A stretch of DNA of 37,071 nucleotides. Origin: Flavobacteriales bacterium. GTDB lineage: Bacteria > Bacteroidota > Bacteroidia > Flavobacteriales > BACL11. The translations under genes were made by a program, and so were the position numbers. The notes below the pieces were generated by a model. It was not told where the DNA came from. It did not search any database and was given only the letters and a program-made list of their open reading frames with translations. The stretch's first letter is position 1. Every line of letters begins with the position of its first letter. The stretch lies in contig JACNLP010000023.1 in NCBI GenBank assembly GCA_014381465.1, positions 1-37,071 of the forward strand, written 5' to 3'. This document shows positions 7,763 to 14,599 of this stretch, one piece after another.

Positions 7763-7784
7763 AGCAGCTTTCAAACAAGCTGCT
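7763..7784 (+). ncRNA. Hairpin of a possible small RNA
   Basis: AGCAGCTT (7763-7770) and AAGCTGCT (7777-7784) pair perfectly around a TCAAAC loop. A C-rich single-stranded stretch (ACCCCGACACA) follows, and the terminator begins 25 bp later. Hairpin, spacer and terminator together resemble the 3' part of a small RNA. The 5' end and promoter were not identified, and no tRNA fold or known RNA family was recognised. Confidence 0.35.
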
Positions 7785-7809
7785 ACCCCGACACATTTTT
7801 AAAGTGAGA

Positions 7810-7836
7810 AAGCAACCAATTTGGTTGCTTTTTTTG
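7810..7836 (+). terminator. Rho-independent terminator without an upstream gene
   Basis: AGCAACC (7811-7817) pairs with GGTTGCT (7823-7829) and is followed by a run of T on the plus strand. The nearest gene to the left is on the other strand, so this terminator must serve an unannotated plus-strand transcript or be a relic. Confidence 0.7.
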
Positions 7837-7933
7837 TATTAAGTTCTTCTATATATAATTTCTCTATAAGTTTTGTACTGCATAAAAAATCACCTGTCAA
7901 TAAGGTAAGTGCTACTATTATTTTACAGAGCTA

Positions 7934-7962
7934 TTTGGATGCAAAATAAAAATGTATCTTTG
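7934..7962 (+). promoter_or_regulatory. Promoter of the second DUF6922/AbiEii pair
   Basis: A -33 TTTG at 7934-7937, a 17-bp spacer, and a -7 TATCTTTG at 7955-7962, followed by 4 nt and the ATG at 7967. This is the best -33/-7 match seen directly before a start codon here and predicts a leaderless or nearly leaderless mRNA. Confidence 0.65.
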
Positions 7963-7966
7963 TATT

Positions 7967-8251
7967 ATGAATTTTAGCAAATCTGTATTTTGGGATGTAA
8001 AAGTTAGCGATTTAGATGAAAAAAATCATGCGCAATTTATTATTGCTAGAATAGTGCAAAGGGGCTTGATGCAAGATTGGATGCAATTACAGAAAACTTA
8101 TACTTCCAAAAAAATAAAATCGGAAATAGTAAAAATCCCATTTTTAGATAAAAAAACATTTAATTTTTTATCTGTTTTTTACAAAATACCAAAAGATAAT
8201 TTTAGATGTTACACAAAAGCACAGTTGCACAGCCAACACTGGTACTCTTAA
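7967..8251 (+). CDS. DUF6922-like small protein (putative antitoxin partner)
   Basis: A protein of 94 residues (MNFSKSVFWDVKVSDLDEKN..). I chose ATG 7967 over the in-frame ATG at 7952 because a TATCTTTG -7 box lies between them and because the F-W-D-x-K-x-x-D-L motif is then near the N-terminus, as in family members. The central part (QFIIARIVQRGLMQDWMQL) and IKSEIVKIPFLDKKTFNFLS look like a small helical DNA-binding domain ending at KDNFRCY. It overlaps the downstream AbiEii-like gene by 46 bp, so the two are co-expressed. An antitoxin or regulator role is inferred from this arrangement. Confidence 0.78.
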   Translation: MNFSKSVFWDVKVSDLDEKNHAQFIIARIVQRGLMQDWMQLQKTYTSKKIKSEIVKIPFLDKKTFNFLSVFYKIPKDNFRCYTKAQLHSQHWYS

Positions 8252-8814
8252 ATGAGTTAATGAATATGGAGGCGCTTTCCTCTTTTGTTTTGGTAGGAGG
8301 TACTGCACTCTCATTACAGATTGGTCATAGAATTTCATTTGATTTAGATTTGTTTACTCCAAGTAATTTTGATGAAAACCAATTATTAAGTGTATTGATT
8401 GAAAAATATCCAAAGACTATTGTTACTTTAAAAGATAAAAACACTTTAAACCTAGTAATAAACAGTATAAAAGTTGATTTTATGCGCCATAATTTTCCTA
8501 ATTTATCTACTGTAATAGAAGAAGAAAGCATCAGATTGATAAGCATGGAAGATATTGCTGCAATGAAAGTGAATGCAATTTGTAATAGGGGTTGTAAAAA
8601 AGATTTTTATGATATTTATTTTCTTCTCAAACTGTTTAGCATGCAAGAGATATTTCAATTTTTTGCTGAAAAATACAAAAATACGGATGTGTTTTTTGCC
8701 CAAAAAAGCCTGCTTTATTTTGAAGATGCAAATGCAGAACCAAACCCAAATACTATTGAAGCATTAAGTTGGGGGGAAGTGAAGAAAGAAATAGAAAATC
8801 AATTGAGAAAATAA
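8206..8814 (+). CDS. AbiEii/AbiGii-like nucleotidyltransferase (putative toxin)
   Basis: A protein of 202 residues. The start MLHKSTVAQPTLVLLNELM is typical of the family even though it lies inside the end of the preceding gene (46-bp overlap). The catalytic signature is FVLVGGTALSLQI and GHRISFDLDLF near residues 27-50, with the G-G-T, HR and D-x-D elements intact, and later ISMEDIAAMKVNAICNRGCKKDFYDIYFLLK supplies the conserved Lys and KDxYD motif. It is shorter than the paralogue at 1917-2642, lacking that protein's C-terminal extension. Presumed cytoplasmic effector of an abortive-infection-like or toxin-antitoxin pair; activity is inferred from family membership. Confidence 0.87.
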   Translation: MLHKSTVAQPTLVLLNELMNMEALSSFVLVGGTALSLQIGHRISFDLDLFTPSNFDENQLLSVLIEKYPKTIVTLKDKNTLNLVINSIKVDFMRHNFPNLSTVIEEESIRLISMEDIAAMKVNAICNRGCKKDFYDIYFLLKLFSMQEIFQFFAEKYKNTDVFFAQKSLLYFEDANAEPNPNTIEALSWGEVKKEIENQLRK

Positions 8815-8907
8815 CTTCTCCATTTATTTAGAAGCAATCCATTCTATTAACTTCTACCTTAAAAAGGGGAGAACCCAAGAATTGAGAGAGGGATATAAAT
8901 AAAAAAA

Positions 8908-8977
8908 TGTCATCCTGAACAAATGTGAAGGATCTCTCTTTTCTATTCTTTTCATTGCGAATAAAATGAAGCAATCT
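8908..8977 (+). repeat. REP-like intergenic repeat (TGTCAT..ATCTC plus CATTGCGA..GCAATCT)
   Basis: 8908-8936 reads TGTCATCC, then TGAACAAATGTGAAGGATCTC. The complement of 25603-25632 and 25715-25744 fits the same pattern TGTCAT-GAAC-TGTGA-ATCTC. At 8953-8977 CATTGCGA is followed by GAAGCAATCT, a word pair I know from dispersed intergenic repeats in many bacterial genomes. No coding potential. Confidence 0.6.
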
Positions 8978-9002
8978 ATGTTTACCTAACCCCTTACTTT
9001 AC

Positions 9003-9034
9003 ACACCCCCAACCCCTCTTAATTAGAGGGGAGT
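9003..9034. repeat. CCCCCAACCCC hairpin repeat, copy 1
   Basis: ACCCCCAACCCCTCT with AGAGGGGAGTT forms a strong hairpin (CCCCTCT 9013-9019 with AGAGGGG 9025-9031). A second copy lies about 97 bp downstream. Confidence 0.65.
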
Positions 9035-9099
9035 TGATAAAATGCTAATAATTTCTCCCAGGGGGGATGTCATTTATGACAGAGGGTATAAATACTACC

Positions 9100-9136
9100 A
9101 CCCCCAACCCCTTCTAAGAAAGGAGGGGAGTTTTTT
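9100..9136 (+). terminator. CCCCCAACCCC hairpin repeat, copy 2, terminator-like
   Basis: CCCCTTCT (9108-9117 region) pairs with AGGAGGGG (9121-9128), one wobble, followed by AGTTTTTT. It repeats copy 1 at 9003 and could end plus-strand transcription from the toxin-like gene. Whether it works as a terminator or is only a repeat cannot be told from sequence. Confidence 0.5.
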
Positions 9137-9308
9137 ATATTTTTTTCTCCTGAATATAGCTTAGCAGGAATGCTTTTCATAAAAACTAACAACTAATAAC
9201 TGCAACTAAAAACTATTTTATATATTAGCCAACCGAAATTAACAAAAAAGCGTGAAAAACTTTACATCAGACATAAGTAGTGGTATAGGGGAATGTTCAT
9301 TCTTCTTA

Positions 9309-9364
9309 AACACGCAACACGCAACACGCAACACGCAACACGCAACACGCAACACGCAACACGC
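9309..9364. repeat. Eight perfect tandem copies of AACACGC
   Basis: The 7-bp unit AACACGC is repeated eight times with no mismatch over 56 bp in non-coding DNA. A unit of 7 bp is not codon-compatible and there is no spacer structure, so it is a microsatellite, not a CRISPR array. Confidence 0.95.
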
Positions 9365-9400
9365 TTAGCGTAAATTTTACGAAAAATTTTATTGAAGAAA

Positions 9401-9428
9401 AGCAAGCACCACAAAGTGCTTGCTTTTT
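9401..9428 (+). terminator. Rho-independent terminator in the repeat spacer
   Basis: AGCAAGCAC (9401-9409) pairs perfectly with GTGCTTGCT (9416-9424), loop of six, then TTTTT. A T-rich run on the other side makes it potentially bidirectional. The nearest upstream plus-strand gene ends 590 bp away at 8814, so the transcript it ends is unclear. Confidence 0.75.
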
Positions 9429-9455
9429 GTATTTATTAACCAAATCCAATTAATT

Positions 9456-9995
9456 ATGAAAAGAATTACAATCTTATTTTTTACTCTAGTAACATTAGCA
9501 AATCTGCAAACTTATGCGAGTTTTCCAGTAACAGAAAACCAAGAAAATTTTATAACACAAGGAGAATGCGATAATATCATCTTAAAAGATGGTGAAGAGA
9601 TTTCTGCAAAGATTATTGAAATTACCCCAGATTTAATTAAATATAAAAGATGTAATAATTTAGATGGTCCTTTATTCTCTATTAATAAATCAGAAGTGAT
9701 GATGGTAAGATACTCTGATGGAACAAAAGATATTATGAAACAAAATAGTAGAAATAATGAAGATGATGACTATCAAAGATCGCAAACAGGAGTTAATGTT
9801 TTTGGAATTGTATCATTATCCTGTGCCTTTTTGTCATTATTATTTCTCAATTTATTATTTCCTATTTGTGCAATTATTTTTGGAGCTATTGGAATGAGCC
9901 GAAAATATAAAAAGAAAAAGCTAAAAGGATTGGCAATATCTGGTATGGTCTTAGGGATATTGGATGTTGTTTTATTACTTATATTTCTAGCATAA
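9456..9995 (+). CDS. Small membrane protein with DUF4190-like C-terminus
   Basis: A protein of 179 residues from ATG 9456; an upstream in-frame ATG at 9420 lies in the terminator hairpin and would bury the signal peptide. Order: signal peptide (MKRITILFFTLVTLANLQTYA), a ~75-residue extracytoplasmic segment with IILKDGEEISAKIIEITPDL and IKYKRCNNLDGP, a pattern common in Bacteroidota envelope proteins, then SQTGVNVFGIVSLSCAFLSL and a second hydrophobic helix near the C-terminus separated by MSRKYKKKKLKG, resembling DUF4190. Two C-terminal membrane helices anchor it, probably in the inner membrane. Function unknown. The broken outer-membrane protein gene follows 15 bp later and is probably co-transcribed. 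Confidence 0.78.
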   Translation: MKRITILFFTLVTLANLQTYASFPVTENQENFITQGECDNIILKDGEEISAKIIEITPDLIKYKRCNNLDGPLFSINKSEVMMVRYSDGTKDIMKQNSRNNEDDDYQRSQTGVNVFGIVSLSCAFLSLLFLNLLFPICAIIFGAIGMSRKYKKKKLKGLAISGMVLGILDVVLLLIFLA

Positions 9996-10010
9996 TTTAG
10001 GATTTGTGTA

Positions 10011-10622
10011 ATGAAAAGAATATTATTTACATTATTACTTTGCTTACCTATTCTTGTTATTGGACAGAGCTCAAAATACACTCATTCTTTGAAACTTGGT
10101 ATCAATGGGCTTATTCCAATAAATGAGAAAGACGCACCATATAAAACATCTGGTTTTGGAATAAATGCCGGCTATTCTTTTCAATTAGCTTTATCAGATA
10201 ATTTGTATTATACTCCATCCATATCATATAGTTATATTTCAGAAACATATGAAGATGATTTCTGATTTGAACCTTATATAAATCATTATCATTTTATAAA
10301 TATTGGGCAACAAATTGGATTTAAATTGAATGAGAAATTTATGCTCAATACAGGAATTTCATTTGATTTTGATATACCATTGGAACAAGAAAGTGAAAAA
10401 GTTAAAATAGGAGAATTTGAAGATTTTCATTATTATTTGTCTTATACAATTGGAGCGAAATACGATATTCATCCCAATTACTTTGTATTTACAGATTTAA
10501 GGATTCCCATTTACTTGTATCAAAAAAGTAACTTGCTAAACAACTCATTAGGAATATCTACAGAAAGATATTTGTTAAATTCTAATCAGTATTTAACCAT
10601 TGGAATTGGATTAAACTTATAG
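10011..10622 (+). pseudogene. Outer-membrane beta-barrel protein gene broken by one TGA codon
   Basis: Reading from ATG 10011 gives a signal peptide (MKRILFTLLLCLPILVIGQ) and amphipathic strand-like segments up to a TGA at 10263-10265. The same frame continues without a gap through FEPYINHYHFINIGQQIGF to a TAG at 10620, and the second half keeps the alternating pattern and ends YLTIGIGLNL, like the last strand of an outer-membrane barrel. The intact product would be about 203 residues. TGA is used as a normal stop elsewhere (end of the sensor kinase at 3739), so recoding is unlikely; this is a nonsense mutation or a sequencing error. The 3' end overlaps the convergent uvrA stop by 6 bp. Confidence 0.8.
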
Positions 10623-13394
10623 TTTCTTTTTCAAAAACTTTGCCGTAAGCGATTTCTTATTTTTTATTAGCATTTCAGGGGTGCCTTCAAAAACCACTTT
10701 TCCACCTTTATCACCACCTTCTGGACCAAGGTCAATCACCCAATCGGCACATTTTATAACATCCATATTATGCTCAATGCAAATAATGGAGTGCCCTTTT
10801 TCAATTAGTGCATAAAAAGAATTTAGCAGTTTGTTTATATCATGAAAATGCAAGCCAGTGGTTGGCTCATCAAAAATAAAAAGCACTTTTTCTGGGGTGT
10901 TTCCTTTTCCTAAAAAGGAGGCGAGTTTAATCCTTTGTGCCTCACCGCCACTTAGGGTATTTGAGGATTGCCCCAAAGCCACATAGCCCAAACCAACTTG
11001 CTGCAATGGGCTTAATTTTAAAGCGATTCTATCTGCACTTTGTTCAGTAAAAAAATCAATGGCTTCATCAATTGTCAATTTCAAAATGTCCGCAATATTT
11101 TTATCATGGAATTTTATTTCCAAAATTTCATCTTTATACCTTTCTCCTTTACAATCCTCACAAAGCAAATGCACATCTGCCATAAATTGCATTTCAACTG
11201 TTATTTCTCCCTCTCCATGGCAATGTTCACATCTGCCACCATCTACATTAAAGGAAAAGAATCCGCTTTTGTAATTTCTGCTTTTTGCTAGTGGTTGGTT
11301 TGCAAACAAATTCCGAATATCATCAAATGCTTTTATGTAAGTTACAGGATTAGAACGAGAAGATTTTCCTATTGGATTTTGATCGATAAATTCAATTTTT
11401 CTCAAACTTTCTGTATCCACAGAAATTTTATCGAAACTCCCCAATTTTTTACCGAAAATTCCTAAATAATTAGAAATAGCAGGATAAAGCACTTGCTTTA
11501 TTAGGGAAGTTTTCCCTGAACCACTAACCCCTGTAATTAAGGTAAGTCCGTTTAACGGAAAATCAATATTCAGATTTTGCAAATTATTCTGTCGAATTCC
11601 TTCCATCCGAATTTTATTATTCAATGTTCTTCTTTTTTCTGGAAGAGGAATCTCAAGTGTGCCTTTCAAATATTTTGCCGTTAAACTATCTTTACTTTTT
11701 GCAATATCTTTCAACTTTCCTTGATAAACTAACTTTCCTCCGTTTCTTCCAGCATCCGGTCCAAGATCAATTATTTGGTCGGCACTACCCATAATTTCCT
11801 CATCATGCTCCACCACAATAACCGTATTATTGATATCTCTTAACTGATGTAATACTGTAATTAATTTCTGAGTGTCATTAGGGTGCAAGCCAATACTTGG
11901 CTCATCCAAAATATACATAGAACCTACCAAACTACTACCCAATGAGGTTGCCAAATTTATTCTTTGCGATTCCCCACCGCTTAGGGTATTTGATGGTCGT
12001 GCAAGGGTAAGGTAAGAAAGTCCGACATTAGAAAGAAATGATAGGCGATTCTTGATTTCAATGACTAATCTGTCTGAAATCTTTTTATCATGCTCATTCA
12101 ATTTTAACTGATTGAAAAACTTAATGGCTTGTTCAATATTCATACTCACAATATCAGCAAACGATTTTTTACAAATCTTTACAAAATGCGCCTGTTTTCT
12201 AAGTCGTGAACCATTACATGCCGTACATTTTGTTTTCCCTCTATATCTAGCAACTATTACTCTGTTTTGTATTTTATATTTATCACTTTCCAATTTTGTA
12301 AAAAATTGATTGATGCCTTTGCATTTATTTCTTCCATTCCACAAAATATCTAACTCCTCTTTGCTCAACTCATTGTAAGGCCTGTGAATTGGAAAATGAA
12401 AATCACTTGCTTTTATGATAAACCTGTCTTTCCACTTTCCTAATTTTTCTCCTTTCCAGCAACTAATTGCCCCCTGATAAACCGAAAGCGTTTTGTTTGG
12501 TACAACCTTATTTTCATCCACACCTAGCATGCTTCCGAATCCTTCACATTCTTTACAAGCCCCATAAGGATTGTTAAAAGAAAACAAATGTATTGAGGGC
12601 TTTTCAAACTCTAATCCATCCATTTCAAAACGATTGGAAAAAGGATAATCCTTCCCTTCAATTTCTATTATACAATCCCCATTTCCTTCATAAAATGCAG
12701 TTTGGATAGAGTCAGAAATTCTATTCTTATTATCTTCACTGTTGTCAGTAATTATTCTATCAATTACCACCCAAACATCTTCTTGTTTTGCTTTTATTTT
12801 TTTATCCAACAATTGTTGAATTTTACTCATTTCTCCATTTATGCGAACCCTTGAAAAACCCTGTTGTTGCAATACGGATAAAATACCATTCCCATTGTTA
12901 CTACTTTTATAATTTGCGAGAATAATACATTTTGTACTTTTAGGAAAATTAAGAATGAAGTCACATACATCACTTACGCTATCTTTGGTTACTAGTTTCC
13001 CTGAAATAGGAGAGTAGGTTTTGCCAATTCGAGCAAATAAAAGGCGTAAATAATCATTAATCTCAGTAGTTGTTCCAACTGTCGATCTCGGATTTTTAGA
13101 AATGACTTTTTGTTCAATAGCAATGGCAGGGCAGATGCCTTTTATTTCCTCCACATCTGGTTTTTGTAGTTTCCCTAAAAACTGCCTTGCATAGGATGAA
13201 AGACTTTCAATGTACCTTCTTTGACCTTCTGCAAAAAGGGTGTCGAAAGCCAAAGTAGATTTTCCAGAACCAGAAACCCCAGAAATAACCACCATTTTAT
13301 TTTTAGGGATACTAAGAGAGATATTTTTTAGGTTGTGAAGTTTTGCTCCCTTTATAATGATGTTTTTTTGTGTATTTTCTTCTTCTTTTGGCAT
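10617..13394 (-). CDS. uvrA: Excinuclease ABC subunit A (UvrA)
   Basis: A protein of 925 residues from the ATG at 13394. UvrA finds DNA lesions with UvrB at the start of nucleotide excision repair. Seen: Walker A GVSGSGKSTLAFDTLF, the IEQK..NPRSTVGTTTEI segment, a zinc finger (CKECEGFG and CTACNGSRL), ABC signature NTLSGGESQRINLA with Walker B MYILDEPSIGLH; then the second ATPase half with GVSGSGKTSLIKQVL, a zinc module CEHCHGEGEI..CEDCKGERY, NTLSGGEAQRIKLA and IFDEPTTGLH. An in-frame ATG at 13427 adds 11 residues, but a TAAATTTG -7 box (13422-13415) lies just downstream of it, so 13394 is the better start. Length is usual for the family. Confidence 0.96.
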   Translation of the reverse strand: MPKEEENTQKNIIIKGAKLHNLKNISLSIPKNKMVVISGVSGSGKSTLAFDTLFAEGQRRYIESLSSYARQFLGKLQKPDVEEIKGICPAIAIEQKVISKNPRSTVGTTTEINDYLRLLFARIGKTYSPISGKLVTKDSVSDVCDFILNFPKSTKCIILANYKSSNNGNGILSVLQQQGFSRVRINGEMSKIQQLLDKKIKAKQEDVWVVIDRIITDNSEDNKNRISDSIQTAFYEGNGDCIIEIEGKDYPFSNRFEMDGLEFEKPSIHLFSFNNPYGACKECEGFGSMLGVDENKVVPNKTLSVYQGAISCWKGEKLGKWKDRFIIKASDFHFPIHRPYNELSKEELDILWNGRNKCKGINQFFTKLESDKYKIQNRVIVARYRGKTKCTACNGSRLRKQAHFVKICKKSFADIVSMNIEQAIKFFNQLKLNEHDKKISDRLVIEIKNRLSFLSNVGLSYLTLARPSNTLSGGESQRINLATSLGSSLVGSMYILDEPSIGLHPNDTQKLITVLHQLRDINNTVIVVEHDEEIMGSADQIIDLGPDAGRNGGKLVYQGKLKDIAKSKDSLTAKYLKGTLEIPLPEKRRTLNNKIRMEGIRQNNLQNLNIDFPLNGLTLITGVSGSGKTSLIKQVLYPAISNYLGIFGKKLGSFDKISVDTESLRKIEFIDQNPIGKSSRSNPVTYIKAFDDIRNLFANQPLAKSRNYKSGFFSFNVDGGRCEHCHGEGEITVEMQFMADVHLLCEDCKGERYKDEILEIKFHDKNIADILKLTIDEAIDFFTEQSADRIALKLSPLQQVGLGYVALGQSSNTLSGGEAQRIKLASFLGKGNTPEKVLFIFDEPTTGLHFHDINKLLNSFYALIEKGHSIICIEHNMDVIKCADWVIDLGPEGGDKGGKVVFEGTPEMLIKNKKSLTAKFLKKKL

Positions 13395-13414
13395 CTTATT
13401 TTTTACAGAATTTG

Positions 13415-13422
13415 CAAATTTA
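13415..13422 (-). promoter_or_regulatory. -7 element of uvrA, deciding the start codon
   Basis: Minus-strand TAAATTTG fits TANNTTTG. It overlaps the region just after the far-upstream ATG (13427-13425) and lies 20 nt before the ATG at 13394, so the mRNA should start between them and exclude the upstream ATG. Confidence 0.55.
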
Positions 13423-13432
13423 TACATTTGGA

Positions 13433-13464
13433 TTTGTTTATTTCAAAAAGAAGTACTATATTTG
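13433..13464 (+). promoter_or_regulatory. Promoter of the sigma factor gene
   Basis: A -33 TTTG (13433-13436), 20-bp spacer and -7 TATATTTG (13457-13464) fit the Bacteroidota housekeeping consensus. The transcript would carry a leader of about 80 nt before the ATG at 13551, longer than for most genes in this window. Confidence 0.6.
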
Positions 13465-13550
13465 AAATTTAATTCAAGCAAATTTTAACAAAAACCAGCA
13501 ATATAGAAGCATAACTACTTTATAAAATTTATTAATCAAAAAAAGTAATT

Positions 13551-14138
13551 ATGTTATTAAGTAAGCTGTCCGACAGAGAGTTAGTTGCTCTTTACCTTGA
13601 AGGAAATTCTAAAAGTTTTGAAACATTAATACAAAAGCACAAAAATAAAATTTATGCTTTTATATTATCTAAAATCAGAAATAGAGATCTTGCAGAAGAT
13701 ATCTTTCAAGATACTTTTATAAAGGTAATTAATTCTCTTTTAAAAGGAAAATACAATGAAGAAGGTAAATTTCTGCCTTGGGTAATGCGTATTGCTAACA
13801 ATTTAGTAATTGATCATTTCCGTAAAGCAAATAAAATGCGAACTATTACTCCAACCAATGAATTTGATATTTTTGATGTGCTTAAAGATGGAGAAAAAAA
13901 CATTGAAGATAATTTGATAAATGATCAGATTCATAAAGATTTAAGAAAATTAATTGAGCATTTACCAGAGGATCAAAAAGAAGTTTTAAAAATGCGTTAT
14001 TATTCTGAGTTGAGCTTTAAAGAAATTTCAGAAAGTACAGGCGTAAGTATCAATACTGCTCTTGGGAGAATGCGTTATGCACTTATTAATTTACGAAAAC
14101 TTATAGATTCGCATCAAGTAGATTTGCAAATAAGCTAA
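13551..14138 (+). CDS. ECF-type sigma-70 family RNA polymerase sigma factor
   Basis: A protein of 195 residues. Region 2 covers about residues 10-95 (LVALYLEGNSKSFETLIQKH, DLAEDIFQDTFIKVINSLL, FLPWVMRIANNLVIDHFRK), with the RNA polymerase contact and -10 recognition helices. Region 4 covers about 135-190 (LPEDQKEVLKMRYYSELSFK, EISESTGVSINTALGRMRYA). No anti-sigma factor gene with a membrane segment is next to it, so regulation is not of the usual membrane-anchored type. It has its own well-matched promoter. A 65-residue protein gene follows 71 bp downstream, before a terminator at 14428, so both are probably in one transcript. Confidence 0.93.
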   Translation: MLLSKLSDRELVALYLEGNSKSFETLIQKHKNKIYAFILSKIRNRDLAEDIFQDTFIKVINSLLKGKYNEEGKFLPWVMRIANNLVIDHFRKANKMRTITPTNEFDIFDVLKDGEKNIEDNLINDQIHKDLRKLIEHLPEDQKEVLKMRYYSELSFKEISESTGVSINTALGRMRYALINLRKLIDSHQVDLQIS

Positions 14139-14209
14139 AAAAGTAAATCCTATAAAATAATAAAAGTTGTTTTTCGTTAGCTAAGGTATGAAACCAATAC
14201 TTTATTTAT

Positions 14210-14407
14210 ATGAAAAACAACTTTACTCTTTTAAAAGTGTTAGACCAACTAGCTTTAAGTCAAGGGAATGACACTAAAAAACGAATGATAACTGAAAATA
14301 CGCAAGCCCCTAAAAAGGAAACAATCAGGAATATAATTGCGTATGCTAAATCAGTTAAATGCTATAAAACCAAATCAATCGATAAGGTTTTATTTGTGCT
14401 AAACTAA
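14210..14407 (+). CDS. Small basic protein downstream of the sigma factor
   Basis: A protein of 65 residues (MKNNFTLLKVLDQLALSQGN..), rich in Lys, without signal peptide, cysteines or membrane segment. The C-terminal part (ETIRNIIAYAKSVKCYKT) is probably helical. It lies between the sigma factor and a strong terminator, which supports a real gene. A role as a regulator or binding partner of the sigma factor is only a guess from position. Confidence 0.65.
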   Translation: MKNNFTLLKVLDQLALSQGNDTKKRMITENTQAPKKETIRNIIAYAKSVKCYKTKSIDKVLFVLN

Positions 14408-14427
14408 GTGGTTTTGGTTAGCAAAGA

Positions 14428-14457
14428 GAGTCGGACAATTGTTCGACTCTTTTTTTT
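14428..14457 (+). terminator. Rho-independent terminator of the sigma factor operon
   Basis: GAGTCGGAC (14428-14436) pairs with GTTCGACTC (14441-14449), one G-T wobble, loop AATT, followed by eight T. Confidence 0.93.
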
Positions 14458-14588
14458 AAGGGTCTGTTTAAAGATTTTCTAGACAAATAGAAATAAGATG
14501 AAATTAGTAAATAATTATGCATGTGATAGTTTGCAAGCTATTAAAGAAATGATGGAGCAATTTTGCGTTAGTTTGCCCACAAAAGAAT

Positions 14589-14596
14589 ACCTTTGA
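14589..14596 (+). promoter_or_regulatory. -7 element (TACCTTTG) 3 nt before the glucosaminidase start
   Basis: TACCTTTG fits TANNTTTG; AAC separates it from the ATG at 14600. Candidate -33 TTTG words occur at 14572 (spacer 13) and 14562 (spacer 23), neither ideal. Confidence 0.5.
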
Positions 14597-14599
14597 ACA

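Larger units (their letters stand above)
7489..7966. other. Divergent intergenic region with unexplained RNA-like structure
   Basis: This 478-bp spacer separates the minus-strand sirtuin from the plus-strand DUF6922 gene. Besides the two promoters it holds a perfect 8-bp hairpin at 7763-7784 and a rho-independent terminator at 7810-7836, both listed separately. No open reading frame of note is present. A terminator here has no annotated gene upstream, so a small RNA gene is possible. Confidence 0.55.
8815..9455. other. Repeat-rich spacer between toxin-like gene and DUF4190-type gene
   Basis: This 641-bp spacer has no credible gene. It holds a TGTCAT-type repeat (8908-8936), a CATTGCGA..GCAATCT element (8953-8977), two copies of a CCCCCAACCCC hairpin (9005-9034 and 9100-9136), a GTCATTTATGAC palindrome (9069-9080), eight copies of AACACGC (9309-9364), a CGTAAATTTTACG palindrome near 9369-9381 and a terminator (9401-9428). 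It looks like a site where intergenic repeats have accumulated. Confidence 0.7.

Noticed and set aside
7763-7800. tRNA or tmRNA fragment
   Set aside because: No acceptor/T-loop arrangement or CCA-like end could be folded; only one hairpin and a terminator are present.
9309-9364. Possible CRISPR-like array
   Set aside because: The 7-bp unit is repeated with no spacers, so it is a simple microsatellite.
10263-10265. TGA read as tryptophan in this organism
   Set aside because: TGA is the functional stop of the sensor kinase (overlapping the next ATG as ATGA), and tryptophan is TGG throughout.
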